A stretch of DNA of 50,663 nucleotides from an uncultured Clostridia bacterium (lineage in GTDB: Bacteria; Bacillota; Clostridia; UBA1381): NCBI GenBank assembly GCA_944390495.1, contig CALXQE010000061.1, forward strand, positions 1 through 50,663, given 5' to 3'. The translations under genes were made by a program, and so were the position numbers. Position 1 is the first letter of the stretch. Each line of letters begins with the position of its first letter. The notes under the pieces were generated by a model, which saw only the letters and a list, made by a program, of their open reading frames with translations, was not told the DNA's origin and did not search any database. Shown here one piece after another: positions 25,184 to 34,916 of this stretch.

Positions 25184-26191
25184 TTATCCTCCAATTACAA
25201 AGCCAACCTTTTTATATACCTTGTTAAGTGTTCTCTGTGAGATTCTGCGTGCATTTTCAGCACCAGTTTTGCATATATCCATAAGATACTGCTTATCTGC
25301 TATAAGCTTGTCATATTCGTTCCTTATAGGACGTATGCACTCAACAACAGCCTCTGCAACATCACCCTTAAAATCACCGTAGCCTTTGCCCTGATAATCC
25401 TTTACTATATCTTCAATTTCTCTTCCCGTAACAGCAGACATAATGCTTAATAGGTTATTAATACCTGCCTTGGTAGGGTCATTTTCTCTATATTCAATAA
25501 TGCCTTCACTATCTGTAACAGCACTTTTAATTTTCTTTGCTATTACATTCATATCATCCATCATAGAAATATAAGCCTTTGGATTTTCATCAGACTTTGA
25601 CATCTTCTTTTCAGGTTCCTGCAAGCTCATAATCTTTGCACCTGATTTTGAAAGCATTCCTTCAGGAATTTTAAATACATCGCCATAAATAGCATTAAAT
25701 CTCTGTGCTACGTCACGGCATATTTCAATGTGCTGCATCTGATCCTTTCCAACCGGCACATAATCGGTTTGATACAAAAGTATATCTGCCGCCATAAGCA
25801 CCGGATATGTAAATAATCCGGCATTTATGTTTTCTGCATGACGTGATGACTTGTCCTTAAACTGCGTCATTCTTTGAAGTTCACCCATATAAGTATAGCA
25901 ATTCAGCACCCAGCCAAGCTCCGCATGATTTGGATTTTGTGACTGAACAAACAAGATTGTTTCCTTAGGGTCAATACCACAGGCAATATAAAGTGCCAAA
26001 ACTTCAAGAGTTCTTCTTCTTACATCAGCCGGTGTTTGACGTACCGTTATTGTATGCAAATCCATCATAGCATATATACAGCGGTAATCTTTTTGTATAT
26101 CCACCCAATTTTTTATAGCACCAAGGTAATTTCCAAGTGTTAAATTTCCGGAGGGCTGAACACCGGAAAATATTATTTTCTTTTCGTCCAT
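25184..26191 (-). CDS. trpS: Tryptophanyl-tRNA synthetase
   Basis: 335 residues, class I. The HIGH-like motif is in PSGNLTLGNYLGAI (about 14-27) and KMSKS is present as KKMSKSDENPKAYI (about 195-209). The VGKDQMQHIE segment is also typical. It charges tRNA-Trp. AAAGGATAG precedes the ATG, and it lies 19 bp after the aminotransferase. I see no T-box leader, so control is probably through the shared gltX promoter. Confidence 0.97.
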   Translation of the reverse strand: MDEKKIIFSGVQPSGNLTLGNYLGAIKNWVDIQKDYRCIYAMMDLHTITVRQTPADVRRRTLEVLALYIACGIDPKETILFVQSQNPNHAELGWVLNCYTYMGELQRMTQFKDKSSRHAENINAGLFTYPVLMAADILLYQTDYVPVGKDQMQHIEICRDVAQRFNAIYGDVFKIPEGMLSKSGAKIMSLQEPEKKMSKSDENPKAYISMMDDMNVIAKKIKSAVTDSEGIIEYRENDPTKAGINNLLSIMSAVTGREIEDIVKDYQGKGYGDFKGDVAEAVVECIRPIRNEYDKLIADKQYLMDICKTGAENARRISQRTLNKVYKKVGFVIGG

Positions 26192-26210
26192 TATAACGCT
26201 ATCCTTTCGA

Positions 26211-27407
26211 TTAAAGATTTTCTGTCAATACTTCACCCAAACGCTTTATACCCTCTTCAATATTTTCAAGAGTTGCTGATGAGTAGTTTAGTCTGAACAT
26301 ATTAGACGGTGCAAAAATATCCGTAGCAAAATTAGAACCCGGTACTATTGCAACCTTCTTTTCTATACATTTATCTACAATAGGAGTAATATCAGTAATT
26401 GTAGGACATTCACACCAAAGGAATATTCCGCCCTCAGGTACTACCCATTTTACCTTACCCGCAGGGAAATATTTTTCCATACTTTCAACCATTTTCGCAC
26501 ATTTTTTACCGTAGAGTTCCCTGTTCTTTTCTATGTACTTATCAATATCATACTTTTTCATGAACTCAACACACATAAGCTGTGTAATCATTGGTGTATG
26601 AACGTCATTTACCTGCTTTAGCATTTCAATTTTTTCAGCAAGTGGTGTAGGTGCAACGATATAACCAAGACGCATACCGGGAGAAAGTATTTTTGAGAAA
26701 GAACCTGCATATATAACTCTTCCCTCTGTATCAAGTGATTTTAAAGTAGGTACGTCTTCACCTGAAAAGCGTAAATCACCGTATGGATTATCTTCTAATA
26801 TAAGTACGTCATATTTTGACGCAAGGAAAAGCATACGTTTTCTCTTTTCAAGTGACATTGTTGTACCGGTAGGATTTTGGAATGTCGGAATTGTATAAAT
26901 CATTTTTATTCCGTCATTATTTTTTAGCGTTTCTTCAAGCTCATCCATATTCATACCGTCTGCTTCAACAGTAACACCCAAAAGCTGTGATTCATAAGTT
27001 CTAAATGCGTTAAGACTTCCTATAAAGCTTGGGCTTTCAACAACTATCTTATCACCCTTATTTAACACTGCCTTAGCAGTAAGGTCAATACCTTGGTTTG
27101 CACCGGTCATTATAAGAATTGTGTCGTTATCACTTACTGAATTAACTTTTTCTGCACGCTGACGGGCACAATCTCTCATTTTAGGATAACCGTCTGTTGT
27201 ACCGTACTGCAATGCAAGAGTAGGATTTGTCATAAGTATTTTTCCTGCGATTTTTGAAAGCTCATCACCGGGGAAAAGTTCAGCTGCAGGATTTCCACCT
27301 GCAAGAGATATAATCTCCGGATCTGCCATACGCTTAAACATTTCACGTATAGCAGAACCTTTCATTGTCTTTACTCTGTCAGCCATAAATTTTGTATATT
27401 CTTTCAT
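26211..27407 (-). CDS. PLP-dependent aminotransferase (class I/II, MocR/2-aminoadipate type)
   Basis: 398 residues with the fold I aminotransferase pattern: SLAGGNPAAELFP, LQYGTTDGYPKMR, ESPSFIGSLNAF, PTFQNPTGTTMS, EDNPYGDLRF and the PLP lysine in SFSKILSPGMRLGYI. This is the DNA-binding-domain-free version of the MocR aminotransferase fold, related to 2-aminoadipate and kynurenine/alpha-ketoglutarate transaminases. The substrate cannot be fixed. It lies within the aminoacyl-tRNA synthetase run. Confidence 0.9.
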   Translation of the reverse strand: MKEYTKFMADRVKTMKGSAIREMFKRMADPEIISLAGGNPAAELFPGDELSKIAGKILMTNPTLALQYGTTDGYPKMRDCARQRAEKVNSVSDNDTILIMTGANQGIDLTAKAVLNKGDKIVVESPSFIGSLNAFRTYESQLLGVTVEADGMNMDELEETLKNNDGIKMIYTIPTFQNPTGTTMSLEKRKRMLFLASKYDVLILEDNPYGDLRFSGEDVPTLKSLDTEGRVIYAGSFSKILSPGMRLGYIVAPTPLAEKIEMLKQVNDVHTPMITQLMCVEFMKKYDIDKYIEKNRELYGKKCAKMVESMEKYFPAGKVKWVVPEGGIFLWCECPTITDITPIVDKCIEKKVAIVPGSNFATDIFAPSNMFRLNYSSATLENIEEGIKRLGEVLTENL

Positions 27408-27428
27408 ATTAAAACTTCTTTCTATATT

Positions 27429-29096
27429 TTATTTATTAATTTTCTTCCAAGAATCTTTAAGTGCAACCGTTCTGTTAAGTACCGGCTTTTCCGGTGTTGA
27501 ATCTTTATCAACACAGAAATAACCAAGTCTTAAGAACTGGAACGTATCACCTGCATTTAAGCTATTTAAATTGCTTTCAAGCTTTGCGTTTTCAAGTACG
27601 ATCATAGATTCTTTGTTAAGATTATCTGTAAAATCATTTACACCTGTTTCATCAGAAGGATTTTCTACATTAAACAGTCTGTCATATAAACGTACAGTTG
27701 CATCTATTGCATGTGCGGCACTTACAAAATGAATTGTACCTTTAACTTTACGCCCGTCAGGAGCGTCGCCACCCTTTGTTTCAGAATCGTATGTGCAGTG
27801 TACTACCGTTACTCTGCCGTTTTCATCCTTTTCACAGCCTGTACATGTTACAAAATACGCACCCTTTAGTCTTACTTCACGCCCTGGAGTAAGTCTAAAA
27901 TACTTTTTAGGTGCATCCTCCATAAAGTCATCCTCTTCAATATATAATTCCTTTGAAAATTCAACTGTTCTTGTTCCCATTTCAGGATTTTCAGGATTTA
28001 CCTCAACTTCTATTTCTTCAACCTGTCCTTCAGGATAGTTATCAATAACAAGTTTAATAGGTCTTAAAACAGCCATAGCTCTCGGTGCTTTTTTATTAAG
28101 ATCTTCTCTTATACAAGCCTCTAAAAGTGCAAAATCAATTACACTGTTAGCTTTAGCGATACCTATTCTGTCACAAAAATCACGTATAGCCTCAGGTGTG
28201 TAACCACGTCTTCTCATACCGCAAAGAGTTGACATTCTTGGGTCATCCCAGCCTGATACAATCTTATCATTTACAAGTCTTAAACAACGTCTTTTACTTG
28301 TAAGTGTATAATTAAGATTCATTCTTGCAAATTCAATCTGTCTTGATGGTTTTTCATATCCAACCTCTCTTAACACCCAATCATAAAGCGGTCTGTGGTC
28401 CTCAAACTCCAATGAACATAGCGAATGTGTTACACCCTCAACAGTATCTGAAATAGGGTGTGCAAAATCATACATTGGATATACTATCCACTTATCACCT
28501 GTTCTGTGATGATGAGCACGGAGTATTCTATAAATAATCGGGTCACGCATATTAAGATTTGGTGATGCCATATCTATTTTTGCACGAAGTACCTTTGCAC
28601 CATCAGGATATTCACCCTTTGTCATTCTCTCAAATAAATCAAGATTTTCTTCAATGGTTCTTTCTCTAAAAGGACTGTTCTTTCCCGGACTTGTAAGCGT
28701 ACCTCTATACTCTCTTATTTCCTCCGGTGACAAGTCATCAACATAGGCTTTGCCCTTTTTAATAAGTTTAATTGCCGCCTCATAAATATCATCAAAATAA
28801 TCTGACGCATAAAGTACCTTGTCCCACTTAAAACCAAGCCACTTTATATCCTCCATTATTGCATCAACGTATTCAGTATCTTCTTTAGTAGGGTTTGTAT
28901 CGTCAAGACGCAAATTACATTTTCCGTTATATTTTTCTGCCATGCCAAAGTCAATGCTTATTGCCTTGGCATGTCCTATATGAAGATAACCGTTCGGTTC
29001 CGGTGGAAAACGAGTTTGAACATGGTCATAAACCTTTTCCTCCAAATCCCTATCTATGGCTTCTTCTATAAAATTCTTGCTTACTATTTCTTCCAT
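27429..29096 (-). CDS. glnS: Glutaminyl-tRNA synthetase
   Basis: 555 residues, class Ib. [18 protein letters not shown] carries HIGH (about 29-46), LDDTNPTKE follows, TSKRR replaces the KMSKS-like loop, and the GlnRS-specific C-terminal beta-barrel anticodon domain is complete (ending VALKDSWKK). Many Firmicutes lack GlnRS and make Gln-tRNA by GatCAB amidation; GlnRS genes in clostridia are commonly read as old transfers. It lies 3 bp before the end of gltX, so the two are co-transcribed. Confidence 0.96.
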   Translation of the reverse strand: MEEIVSKNFIEEAIDRDLEEKVYDHVQTRFPPEPNGYLHIGHAKAISIDFGMAEKYNGKCNLRLDDTNPTKEDTEYVDAIMEDIKWLGFKWDKVLYASDYFDDIYEAAIKLIKKGKAYVDDLSPEEIREYRGTLTSPGKNSPFRERTIEENLDLFERMTKGEYPDGAKVLRAKIDMASPNLNMRDPIIYRILRAHHHRTGDKWIVYPMYDFAHPISDTVEGVTHSLCSLEFEDHRPLYDWVLREVGYEKPSRQIEFARMNLNYTLTSKRRCLRLVNDKIVSGWDDPRMSTLCGMRRRGYTPEAIRDFCDRIGIAKANSVIDFALLEACIREDLNKKAPRAMAVLRPIKLVIDNYPEGQVEEIEVEVNPENPEMGTRTVEFSKELYIEEDDFMEDAPKKYFRLTPGREVRLKGAYFVTCTGCEKDENGRVTVVHCTYDSETKGGDAPDGRKVKGTIHFVSAAHAIDATVRLYDRLFNVENPSDETGVNDFTDNLNKESMIVLENAKLESNLNSLNAGDTFQFLRLGYFCVDKDSTPEKPVLNRTVALKDSWKKINK

Positions 29097-29099
29097 TAA

Positions 29100-30755
29100 T
29101 TATCCCCTCAACTTTTCTATTGCTTCATCAAATCGTTTCATTACTTCATCTTCACCCAATACTTGAAGTATTTCATAAAGGTCAGGTGTATTTCTTCTTC
29201 CTGTCACCGCTACTCTTATAACGCCTGCCACATCACCGACATGACCTTTATATGCGTCAGGATTTTTCTTATACTCCTTAGGTGCCTTTGCATATCCTAA
29301 ATCAACTGCCATATCACGAACTGTCGGGAACCAGTCCTCTGCCGTGCCGTTTGCATCATATACTTCCTTATACTTTTCAAGTATTTCAATCATATCGTCA
29401 TTTGACAAGTTATCAGCAAAATCAAGATTTCTGTCCCAAAGTTCAGTATAAAAATATGCAACATAGTTTTCAACATCTGACCAAGCAGAAATATCTTTTC
29501 TCGGTTTTGCATTTCCACGTTCTATTGCAAATATAGATTTTGCATACTCCTCATCGTCTGCAAGAAGATTATAAAGCTTTTCGTTGTTTTCCTTTGCCCA
29601 ATCCACAACTAAATCATATACCTCTTCAGCATTAAGTGTACTTATATAATTTTTACTTACATCTGTAAGCTTAACCAAATCAAACAACGCACCTGCTTTG
29701 CTCATCTTTGAAAATGCGAATTTAAAATCTTCAATATCTGCATCCGGGTTTGCAATACGCCAATCTTCATAATTTGAGTTTGCAAGCGTCATTAAGTATT
29801 CCCAAATAGCACCCTTTGGATAACCTACTTCACTGTAATAACTTACTGCGGCCTCCGGATCCTTTCTCTTTGAAAGTTTACGTTTACCGCCGTTTTCCTC
29901 TTTCATTATAGGTGAAATATGTGCATACTTAGGCGGCTTGAATCCACATAAATAGAACAGCTGTAAATGTATCGGTACTGATGAAATCCACTCATCACCT
30001 CTTATAACATGAGTAGTACGCATAAGGTGATCATCTACTGCATGTGCAAAGTGATATGTAGGAGTTCCGTCCTTTTTTAGAAGCACTACGTCTAAAATAT
30101 TTTCAGGCATCTCAATTTCGCCCTTTATAACATCCTTGAATTTTATTCTGTTTTCAGGTTTACCCGGTGACTTTAAACGCACTACATACTCACAGCCGCT
30201 TTCAATTTTTGCTTTCGCTTCCTCAACCGTTATATCACGATACTTTGCATATTTTCCGTATACTCCCGGCAATTCCTTATTTGCTTCCTGCTTTTCTCTT
30301 ATCTCGCTAAGTTCTTCTTCCGTCATAAAGCAAGGATAAGCAAGTCCCTTTTCAACAAGCGACTTAACATAGCACTGATAAATCTCTGTTCTTTTACTCT
30401 GTATATATGGTCCGTATGCCCCCTTTTCCTTTGTTTCTGAAAGCATACCTTCATCTATCTCTATTCCAAAATCACTAAGTCCCTTTACTATAAGACTAAC
30501 GCCATTCTCAACCTCACGTTTTTTATCTGTATCTTCGATTCTAAGATAGAATACGCCGTTAGTTGTTCTTGCGGCTGTTTTTTCCACAAATGCCGCAAAC
30601 AGTCCGCCAAAATGTAAAAATCCTGTGGGACTTGGTGCAAAACGTGTTACAACCGTACCTTCTTCAATCTGACGTTTTGGGTACTTTTCCTCATATTCCT
30701 CCGGCGTTGCCGTTATATGACTGAATAAAAGGTCTGCCATTTGTTTATTGTCCAT
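29100..30755 (-). CDS. gltX: Glutamyl-tRNA synthetase
   Basis: 551 residues, class Ib. VTRFAPSPTGFLHFGGLFAAF holds the HIGH-type motif (HFGG), FYLRIEDTDKKRE follows, and the KMSKS-type loop is KRKLSKRKDPEA. The C-terminal helical anticodon domain is of bacterial type. It charges tRNA-Glu. It is the first gene of the long minus-strand run down to mgtE and has a clear promoter. AAAGGATTTAAGATA precedes the ATG. Confidence 0.96.
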   Translation of the reverse strand: MDNKQMADLLFSHITATPEEYEEKYPKRQIEEGTVVTRFAPSPTGFLHFGGLFAAFVEKTAARTTNGVFYLRIEDTDKKREVENGVSLIVKGLSDFGIEIDEGMLSETKEKGAYGPYIQSKRTEIYQCYVKSLVEKGLAYPCFMTEEELSEIREKQEANKELPGVYGKYAKYRDITVEEAKAKIESGCEYVVRLKSPGKPENRIKFKDVIKGEIEMPENILDVVLLKKDGTPTYHFAHAVDDHLMRTTHVIRGDEWISSVPIHLQLFYLCGFKPPKYAHISPIMKEENGGKRKLSKRKDPEAAVSYYSEVGYPKGAIWEYLMTLANSNYEDWRIANPDADIEDFKFAFSKMSKAGALFDLVKLTDVSKNYISTLNAEEVYDLVVDWAKENNEKLYNLLADDEEYAKSIFAIERGNAKPRKDISAWSDVENYVAYFYTELWDRNLDFADNLSNDDMIEILEKYKEVYDANGTAEDWFPTVRDMAVDLGYAKAPKEYKKNPDAYKGHVGDVAGVIRVAVTGRRNTPDLYEILQVLGEDEVMKRFDEAIEKLRG

Positions 30756-30802
30756 TATCTTAAATCCTTTCCATATATCTCTTATTATACCTATTCTATA
30801 TT

Positions 30803-30831
30803 ATTATACCTAAAAAGTTTTTGAATATCAA
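30803..30831 (-). promoter_or_regulatory. Promoter of gltX and the genes after it
   Basis: Minus strand TTGATA (30826-30831), 17-bp spacer, TATAAT (30803-30808). A second TATAAT further downstream (near 30786) lacks a good -35 box. Confidence 0.8.
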
Positions 30832-31057
30832 TGGTTTTTGGCAATTTTTTTGGTATTAGCCGTAAAATTGTATTTTTTTAATATAAGCGATTACTTCCTG
30901 ATACAATTACCACTCTATTTATCAATATACTTACTACCTATTTATATAATTCTTGTATTATGACATAAATATCAAAATTATACATTAATTGCTCAAAACG
31001 CATAAAAAAACATCGAAATTTTGTACTAACTTTTTATTATATTTTCATCAAAAGATA

Positions 31058-31086
31058 TATACAAACGCATTTTAGTGTGATATAAT
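31058..31086 (+). promoter_or_regulatory. Promoter of the condensation/carrier/ligase cluster
   Basis: TATACA (31058-31063), 17-bp spacer, TATAAT (31081-31086). The predicted leader is about 90 nt long. Confidence 0.6.
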
Positions 31087-31183
31087 AAATATAGACAGAT
31101 TTGCAAAAAGTGTTGGAAATATACTTTGTACTCTGTAAGTAACAATATACACTGCGTAAGGACAAATAAAGGGAGGAAATGAA

Positions 31184-32569
31184 ATGGGTATTAAATATTA
31201 TCCCCTTGCACCGGCACAGTCAACACAGCATCAGCTTGCAACGGAATTCGGTACATCGCAGGTAATAAATATTTGTATTTGTTCTACACTAAAAATGGAG
31301 CTTGACTTCGATTTATTAAGAAAATGTATTAAAGACGAATTTAATAGGTACGAATGTCTTAGAATACGTTTATCAAAGCCTGACAAAAACGGCAATGTCA
31401 AGCAGTACATAGTCGCACGTGACACAAGCGAAATAGACTTTGTGGATTTAAGCGACAAAACAGAAAAGGAAATTGATGATACTCTTAACGAATGGTCATT
31501 TGTTCCGTTCAGCGAACCAAACAAGCCAATGGTGGAATTTAAAATGATAAAGCTTCCTGATGGTTATCAGGGAATTTATCTGCGTATTGACCATAGACTT
31601 GCTGATTCAAGTGCAGTGATAGTTATGGTTAATGACATAATGAGTCTTTACTGCCATTATGCTTACGGTTCAGAATTTCCGGATCCCCTTCCATCATACG
31701 TTGAGGCACTTGAAAAGGATCTTGAAAAGGAAACAAAAACTAAAAAGATTGAACGTGACGGTGCTTTTTGGGACGAAGTGTTATCACTTGGGGAACCTTT
31801 GTATTCAGACGTTACAGGCACTTGGAAACTTGAAGAAGAACGCAAAAAATACAATAATCCAAATCAAAGATATGTACATAGAGAAATTAAGGATACAAGA
31901 GTTGGTTTTGCAGTATTCGACCTTGAACCGGAACCATCTTACAAGCTTTTAGAATATTGCCTTAACAACAATGTTTCAATGACAAATCTTCTTTTGATGG
32001 GACTTCGTACATACCTTTCAAAAGCAAATGACGGTCAAACTGATATTAGTATAAGAAACTTTGTATCACGTCGTTCTACAAGACTTGAAAGGCTCAGCGG
32101 CGGAAGCAGAACCGAGTGGTATCCATGCCGTACAATTATAGAACCTGATACAGAATTTCTTGACGGAATTTACATCATTCAAGATTTACAAAACAAAGTA
32201 TATCGTCATTCTAACTATGACCAGGCACGTCTTGCACAAAAATTCAAGGAAAAATTTAATCAGCCTGACCATACGACATACGAGGGTATGCTTCTTACAT
32301 ATCAGCCACTACCGGTAAGATTCCAAAACCCAAATCTTTCAGGTGTACCATATAAATCAAAGTGGCTAAGTAATGGTACAGCAGTGCAGAAGTTATATTT
32401 AACAGTTATGCATACGCCAAACGGCGGGCTTCAATTTTTCTTTAAGTACCAGGAAGCTGAACTTTCATACACAGACGTACAACGTGTTTACTATTATTTA
32501 ATGAGAATTATTTTTGCCGGTGTAGAACATCCTGATTGGACAGTAGGCGAAATTATAGACAGAGTTTAA
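31184..32569 (+). CDS. Stand-alone condensation-like acyltransferase
   Basis: 461 residues resembling the condensation/acyltransferase superfamily of nonribosomal peptide synthetases and PapA-type enzymes. The N-terminal half begins YYPLAPAQSTQHQLATEF and contains IDHRLADSS at 135-143, aligning with HHxxxD: the catalytic His (137) and Asp (141) remain while the first His is Asp136. I do not see the usual C-terminal DFGWG segment. No signal peptide or membrane helix is present. It probably moves an acyl group from the carrier protein encoded next to an unknown amine or alcohol. GGGAGG is 7 nt before the ATG. First gene of a three-gene operon. Confidence 0.75.
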   Translation: MGIKYYPLAPAQSTQHQLATEFGTSQVINICICSTLKMELDFDLLRKCIKDEFNRYECLRIRLSKPDKNGNVKQYIVARDTSEIDFVDLSDKTEKEIDDTLNEWSFVPFSEPNKPMVEFKMIKLPDGYQGIYLRIDHRLADSSAVIVMVNDIMSLYCHYAYGSEFPDPLPSYVEALEKDLEKETKTKKIERDGAFWDEVLSLGEPLYSDVTGTWKLEEERKKYNNPNQRYVHREIKDTRVGFAVFDLEPEPSYKLLEYCLNNNVSMTNLLLMGLRTYLSKANDGQTDISIRNFVSRRSTRLERLSGGSRTEWYPCRTIIEPDTEFLDGIYIIQDLQNKVYRHSNYDQARLAQKFKEKFNQPDHTTYEGMLLTYQPLPVRFQNPNLSGVPYKSKWLSNGTAVQKLYLTVMHTPNGGLQFFFKYQEAELSYTDVQRVYYYLMRIIFAGVEHPDWTVGEIIDRV

Positions 32570-32588
32570 TTTTAAGGAGGATTTTAAA

Positions 32589-32816
32589 ATGTTTGAAGAA
32601 TTTAGAGAAATGCTTACAGAGTATGTTGACGTACCGGCTGAAGAAATTAAGGAGGATTCAAGATTTATTGAAGATCTTGGTCTTAATTCATTTGAATTTA
32701 TGACACTTCTTGGAAATCTCGAGGACGAATACGACGTAGAAGTAGATGAAAATGAAATTTTAGGCATTAAAACTGTCGGTGAAGCTGTCGCTTATATCGA
32801 AAAACTTTCAAAATAG
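32589..32816 (+). CDS. Discrete acyl/peptidyl carrier protein
   Basis: A 75-residue acidic four-helix protein. The 4'-phosphopantetheine serine is Ser34 in DLGLNSFEFM, and the end EILGIKTVGEAVAYIEKL matches helix 3-4 of carrier proteins. It is not the housekeeping fatty-acid AcpP by context, since it sits between the condensation-like protein and the ligase (19-bp and 12-bp gaps). AAGGAGG stands 7 nt before the ATG. It is expected to carry the acyl group made by the ligase. Confidence 0.92.
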   Translation: MFEEFREMLTEYVDVPAEEIKEDSRFIEDLGLNSFEFMTLLGNLEDEYDVEVDENEILGIKTVGEAVAYIEKLSK

Positions 32817-32828
32817 GGGGATAAAAAA

Positions 32829-34340
32829 ATGGCACTTAATACAATAAGAGATATAATTGTACAAAGTAACGAAAAATTTTCCGATATGGTAGCTTTTAAA
32901 TATTACGAAAAAAAGGATATTTTAGAAAAGACTTATAGTGATGTAAAAAAAGACAGCGAAACTGTCAGCCGTATACTTAATAAGTTTGATCTTTTAGGAA
33001 AACATATAGCTATCATAGGTACAAGCAGCTACCAGTGGATTATTACATATTTCGGTATAGTAAACAGCGGTTCTGTTGCAATACCACTTGACGCTGCACT
33101 TCCTGCAAATGCACTTTACGAACTTTTAAATCGTGCAGACACATCTGCATTATTTTATGATAAATCACAAAAAGCAATAGCAGAAGGAATTAAAGAAAAC
33201 TGTCCCGGTATTTCACATCTTATTTGTCTTCAGGACGATGTTACAATTGACGGTGAATATTCACTTCCTGCTCTTATGGAAGAAAATCAGGGTGAATTTG
33301 AAGCTAATATAGATCCTGATAAAGTATGTACAATTATGTTTACTTCAGGTACAACAGGTAAAAGCAAAGGTGTTATGCTTACAAACAGAAACCTTGCCTC
33401 AAATGTTGAAAACTGTGTTGTTCAGATTGAACCGGGTACCGTTTCAATGACTGTACTCCCTATTCACCACGCATACTGCCTTACATCTGACATTTTAAAA
33501 AGTATGTCAATAGGTTCATGTATATGTATCAACGATTCAATGCTGCATTTTACTAAGAATTTGCAGAAATTTAAACCTACTGTTATATTACTTGTACCCC
33601 TTGTTATAGAAACTATTTATCAGCAGCTTCGCGAAACAAAACCGGGTATACCAAAAGAAATGGTTGCAAAAGCAGCTTTCGGCGGTAACTTAAAGATTAT
33701 ATTCAGCGGCGGTGCATATCTAAATCCGGATCTTATAGGATTCTTTGAAGAATTTGGTATTCAAATACTTCAAGGATACGGTATGACAGAATGTTCACCT
33801 GTTATCAGTAATAACAATCAAATCGACTCAAAAGTTGGTTCTGTCGGCAAGCCATTAGCTAACTGTGAAGTAAAAATTATAGATGAGGAAATATGCGTAA
33901 AGGGTTCAAGCGTTATGCAGGGTTACTACAAAATGCCAGATGAAACAGCCCAAGCACTTGACAGTAACGGTTATCTTCATACAGGTGACCTTGGTTATCT
34001 TGACGAGGACGGTTTCCTATACATAACAGGACGTAAAAAGAATCTTATTATTCTATCAAACGGAGAAAACATATCACCTGAAGAACTTGAAAATATTTTA
34101 GGTAAAAACGATCTTATAAAAGAAGTTCTTGTAAGAGAAAACGGACAAAATATCGAAGCTGAAATATTCCCTGATTTTGATTATGCAAAGCTACACGGTA
34201 TTGATGATATTAACAAATCACTTCAGGATATTATTGATAATTTCAATAAAGATATGCCTCTTTATAAAAGAATCACATCACTTAAAACAAGAGATGTAGA
34301 ATTTGAAAAGAATACAACAAAGAAAATCAAAAGATTTTAA
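32829..34340 (+). CDS. Acyl-AMP ligase / acyl-CoA synthetase-like adenylating enzyme
   Basis: 503 residues of the ANL superfamily: P-loop TSGTTGKSKG (172-181), LPIHHAYCLTSD (210-221), QGYGMTE (315-321), TGD (385-387), GRKKNLIILSNGENISPEELE (401-421) and a C-terminal lysine in TTKKIKR (about Lys499, with Lys in place of the usual Gly before it). The HH segment resembles carboxylic/fatty-acid-activating enzymes rather than amino-acid A domains, so a fatty or other carboxylic acid substrate is inferred. It probably loads the neighbouring carrier protein. GGGGG lies before the ATG, and a terminator closes the operon. Confidence 0.88.
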   Translation: MALNTIRDIIVQSNEKFSDMVAFKYYEKKDILEKTYSDVKKDSETVSRILNKFDLLGKHIAIIGTSSYQWIITYFGIVNSGSVAIPLDAALPANALYELLNRADTSALFYDKSQKAIAEGIKENCPGISHLICLQDDVTIDGEYSLPALMEENQGEFEANIDPDKVCTIMFTSGTTGKSKGVMLTNRNLASNVENCVVQIEPGTVSMTVLPIHHAYCLTSDILKSMSIGSCICINDSMLHFTKNLQKFKPTVILLVPLVIETIYQQLRETKPGIPKEMVAKAAFGGNLKIIFSGGAYLNPDLIGFFEEFGIQILQGYGMTECSPVISNNNQIDSKVGSVGKPLANCEVKIIDEEICVKGSSVMQGYYKMPDETAQALDSNGYLHTGDLGYLDEDGFLYITGRKKNLIILSNGENISPEELENILGKNDLIKEVLVRENGQNIEAEIFPDFDYAKLHGIDDINKSLQDIIDNFNKDMPLYKRITSLKTRDVEFEKNTTKKIKRF

Positions 34341-34350
34341 TTTTCTTTAA

Positions 34351-34380
34351 AATAGGTAAGCTAAGCTTACCTATTTTTTA
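34351..34380 (+). terminator. Terminator of the condensation/carrier/ligase operon
   Basis: AAATAGGTAAGC (34351-34362) pairs with GCTTACCTATTT (34366-34377), followed by T residues. Confidence 0.88.
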
Positions 34381-34427
34381 ATGCTAAAAATATTTACTTA
34401 TAATATACAATAAAAGAAGCTCTTTTC

Positions 34428-34456
34428 TTGATTTTTAAATAATGATATGATATACT
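34428..34456 (+). promoter_or_regulatory. Promoter of the nusB-xseAB-ispA operon
   Basis: TTGATT (34428-34433), 17-bp spacer, TATACT (34451-34456), with the nusB start 46 bp further on. Confidence 0.7.
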
Positions 34457-34502
34457 CATAGTATGGAAAATTATGCGTACAATCGGAAAGGAACTGTCTA
34501 AA

Positions 34503-34916
34503 ATGAAAAAACAAACAAGAAGTCAAGCACGTGATGCGGCATTTACACAGGTTTTTCAGATGAGTTTACATGAGGACGACATGGATGTTATTTTAGATGA
34601 GCTTTTACAGGCACGTCCTGAATGTGAAGCAAATCTTGGATATATCACTGAAATTATTGACGGAGTCAAAACACACAAAGAAGAACTTGAACAGCTCATT
34701 TCTAATCACCTAAAACCGGGTTGGACAATCTCAAGAATTTCAAAGGTTTCACTTAGTATAATGAAACTTGCTATATTTGAAATGAAGTACCTTGACGATG
34801 TTCCGCCAAAGGTTGCAATAAACGAGGCTGTTGAACTTGCCAAGCGTTATGGCGACGATGGTGACCCAACTTTCGTAAACGGGCTTTTAGGAAGTGTATT
34901 TAAGTCATTATCATGA
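34503..34916 (+). CDS. nusB: Transcription antitermination factor NusB
   Basis: 137 residues from the ATG at 34503 (MKKQTRSQARDAAFTQVFQM), 10 nt after AAAGGA; an upstream ATG at 34473 lacks a ribosome binding site. The all-helical NusB fold is marked by the Arg-rich start, the central acidic helix, VPPKVAINEAVELAKRYGDD and FVNGLLGSVF. With S10 it binds boxA for rRNA antitermination. The stop overlaps the next start as ATGA, so the two are translationally coupled. Confidence 0.94.
   Translation: MKKQTRSQARDAAFTQVFQMSLHEDDMDVILDELLQARPECEANLGYITEIIDGVKTHKEELEQLISNHLKPGWTISRISKVSLSIMKLAIFEMKYLDDVPPKVAINEAVELAKRYGDDGDPTFVNGLLGSVFKSLS

Larger units (their letters stand above)
30756..31183. other. 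428-bp gap between divergent gltX and condensation-cluster genes
   Basis: It holds the gltX promoter near 30803-30831 and the cluster promoter near 31058-31086, with an AT-rich stretch of about 220 bp between them. I found no ORF with a ribosome binding site, no T-box sequence and no riboswitch I recognise. A weak imperfect stem may form around 31121-31150 in the cluster leader. Confidence 0.6.

Noticed and set aside
30756..31183. T-box or other riboswitch ahead of gltX or the condensation cluster
   Set aside because: I found no T-box core sequence, no antiterminator/terminator pair before gltX, and only a weak imperfect stem before the cluster.
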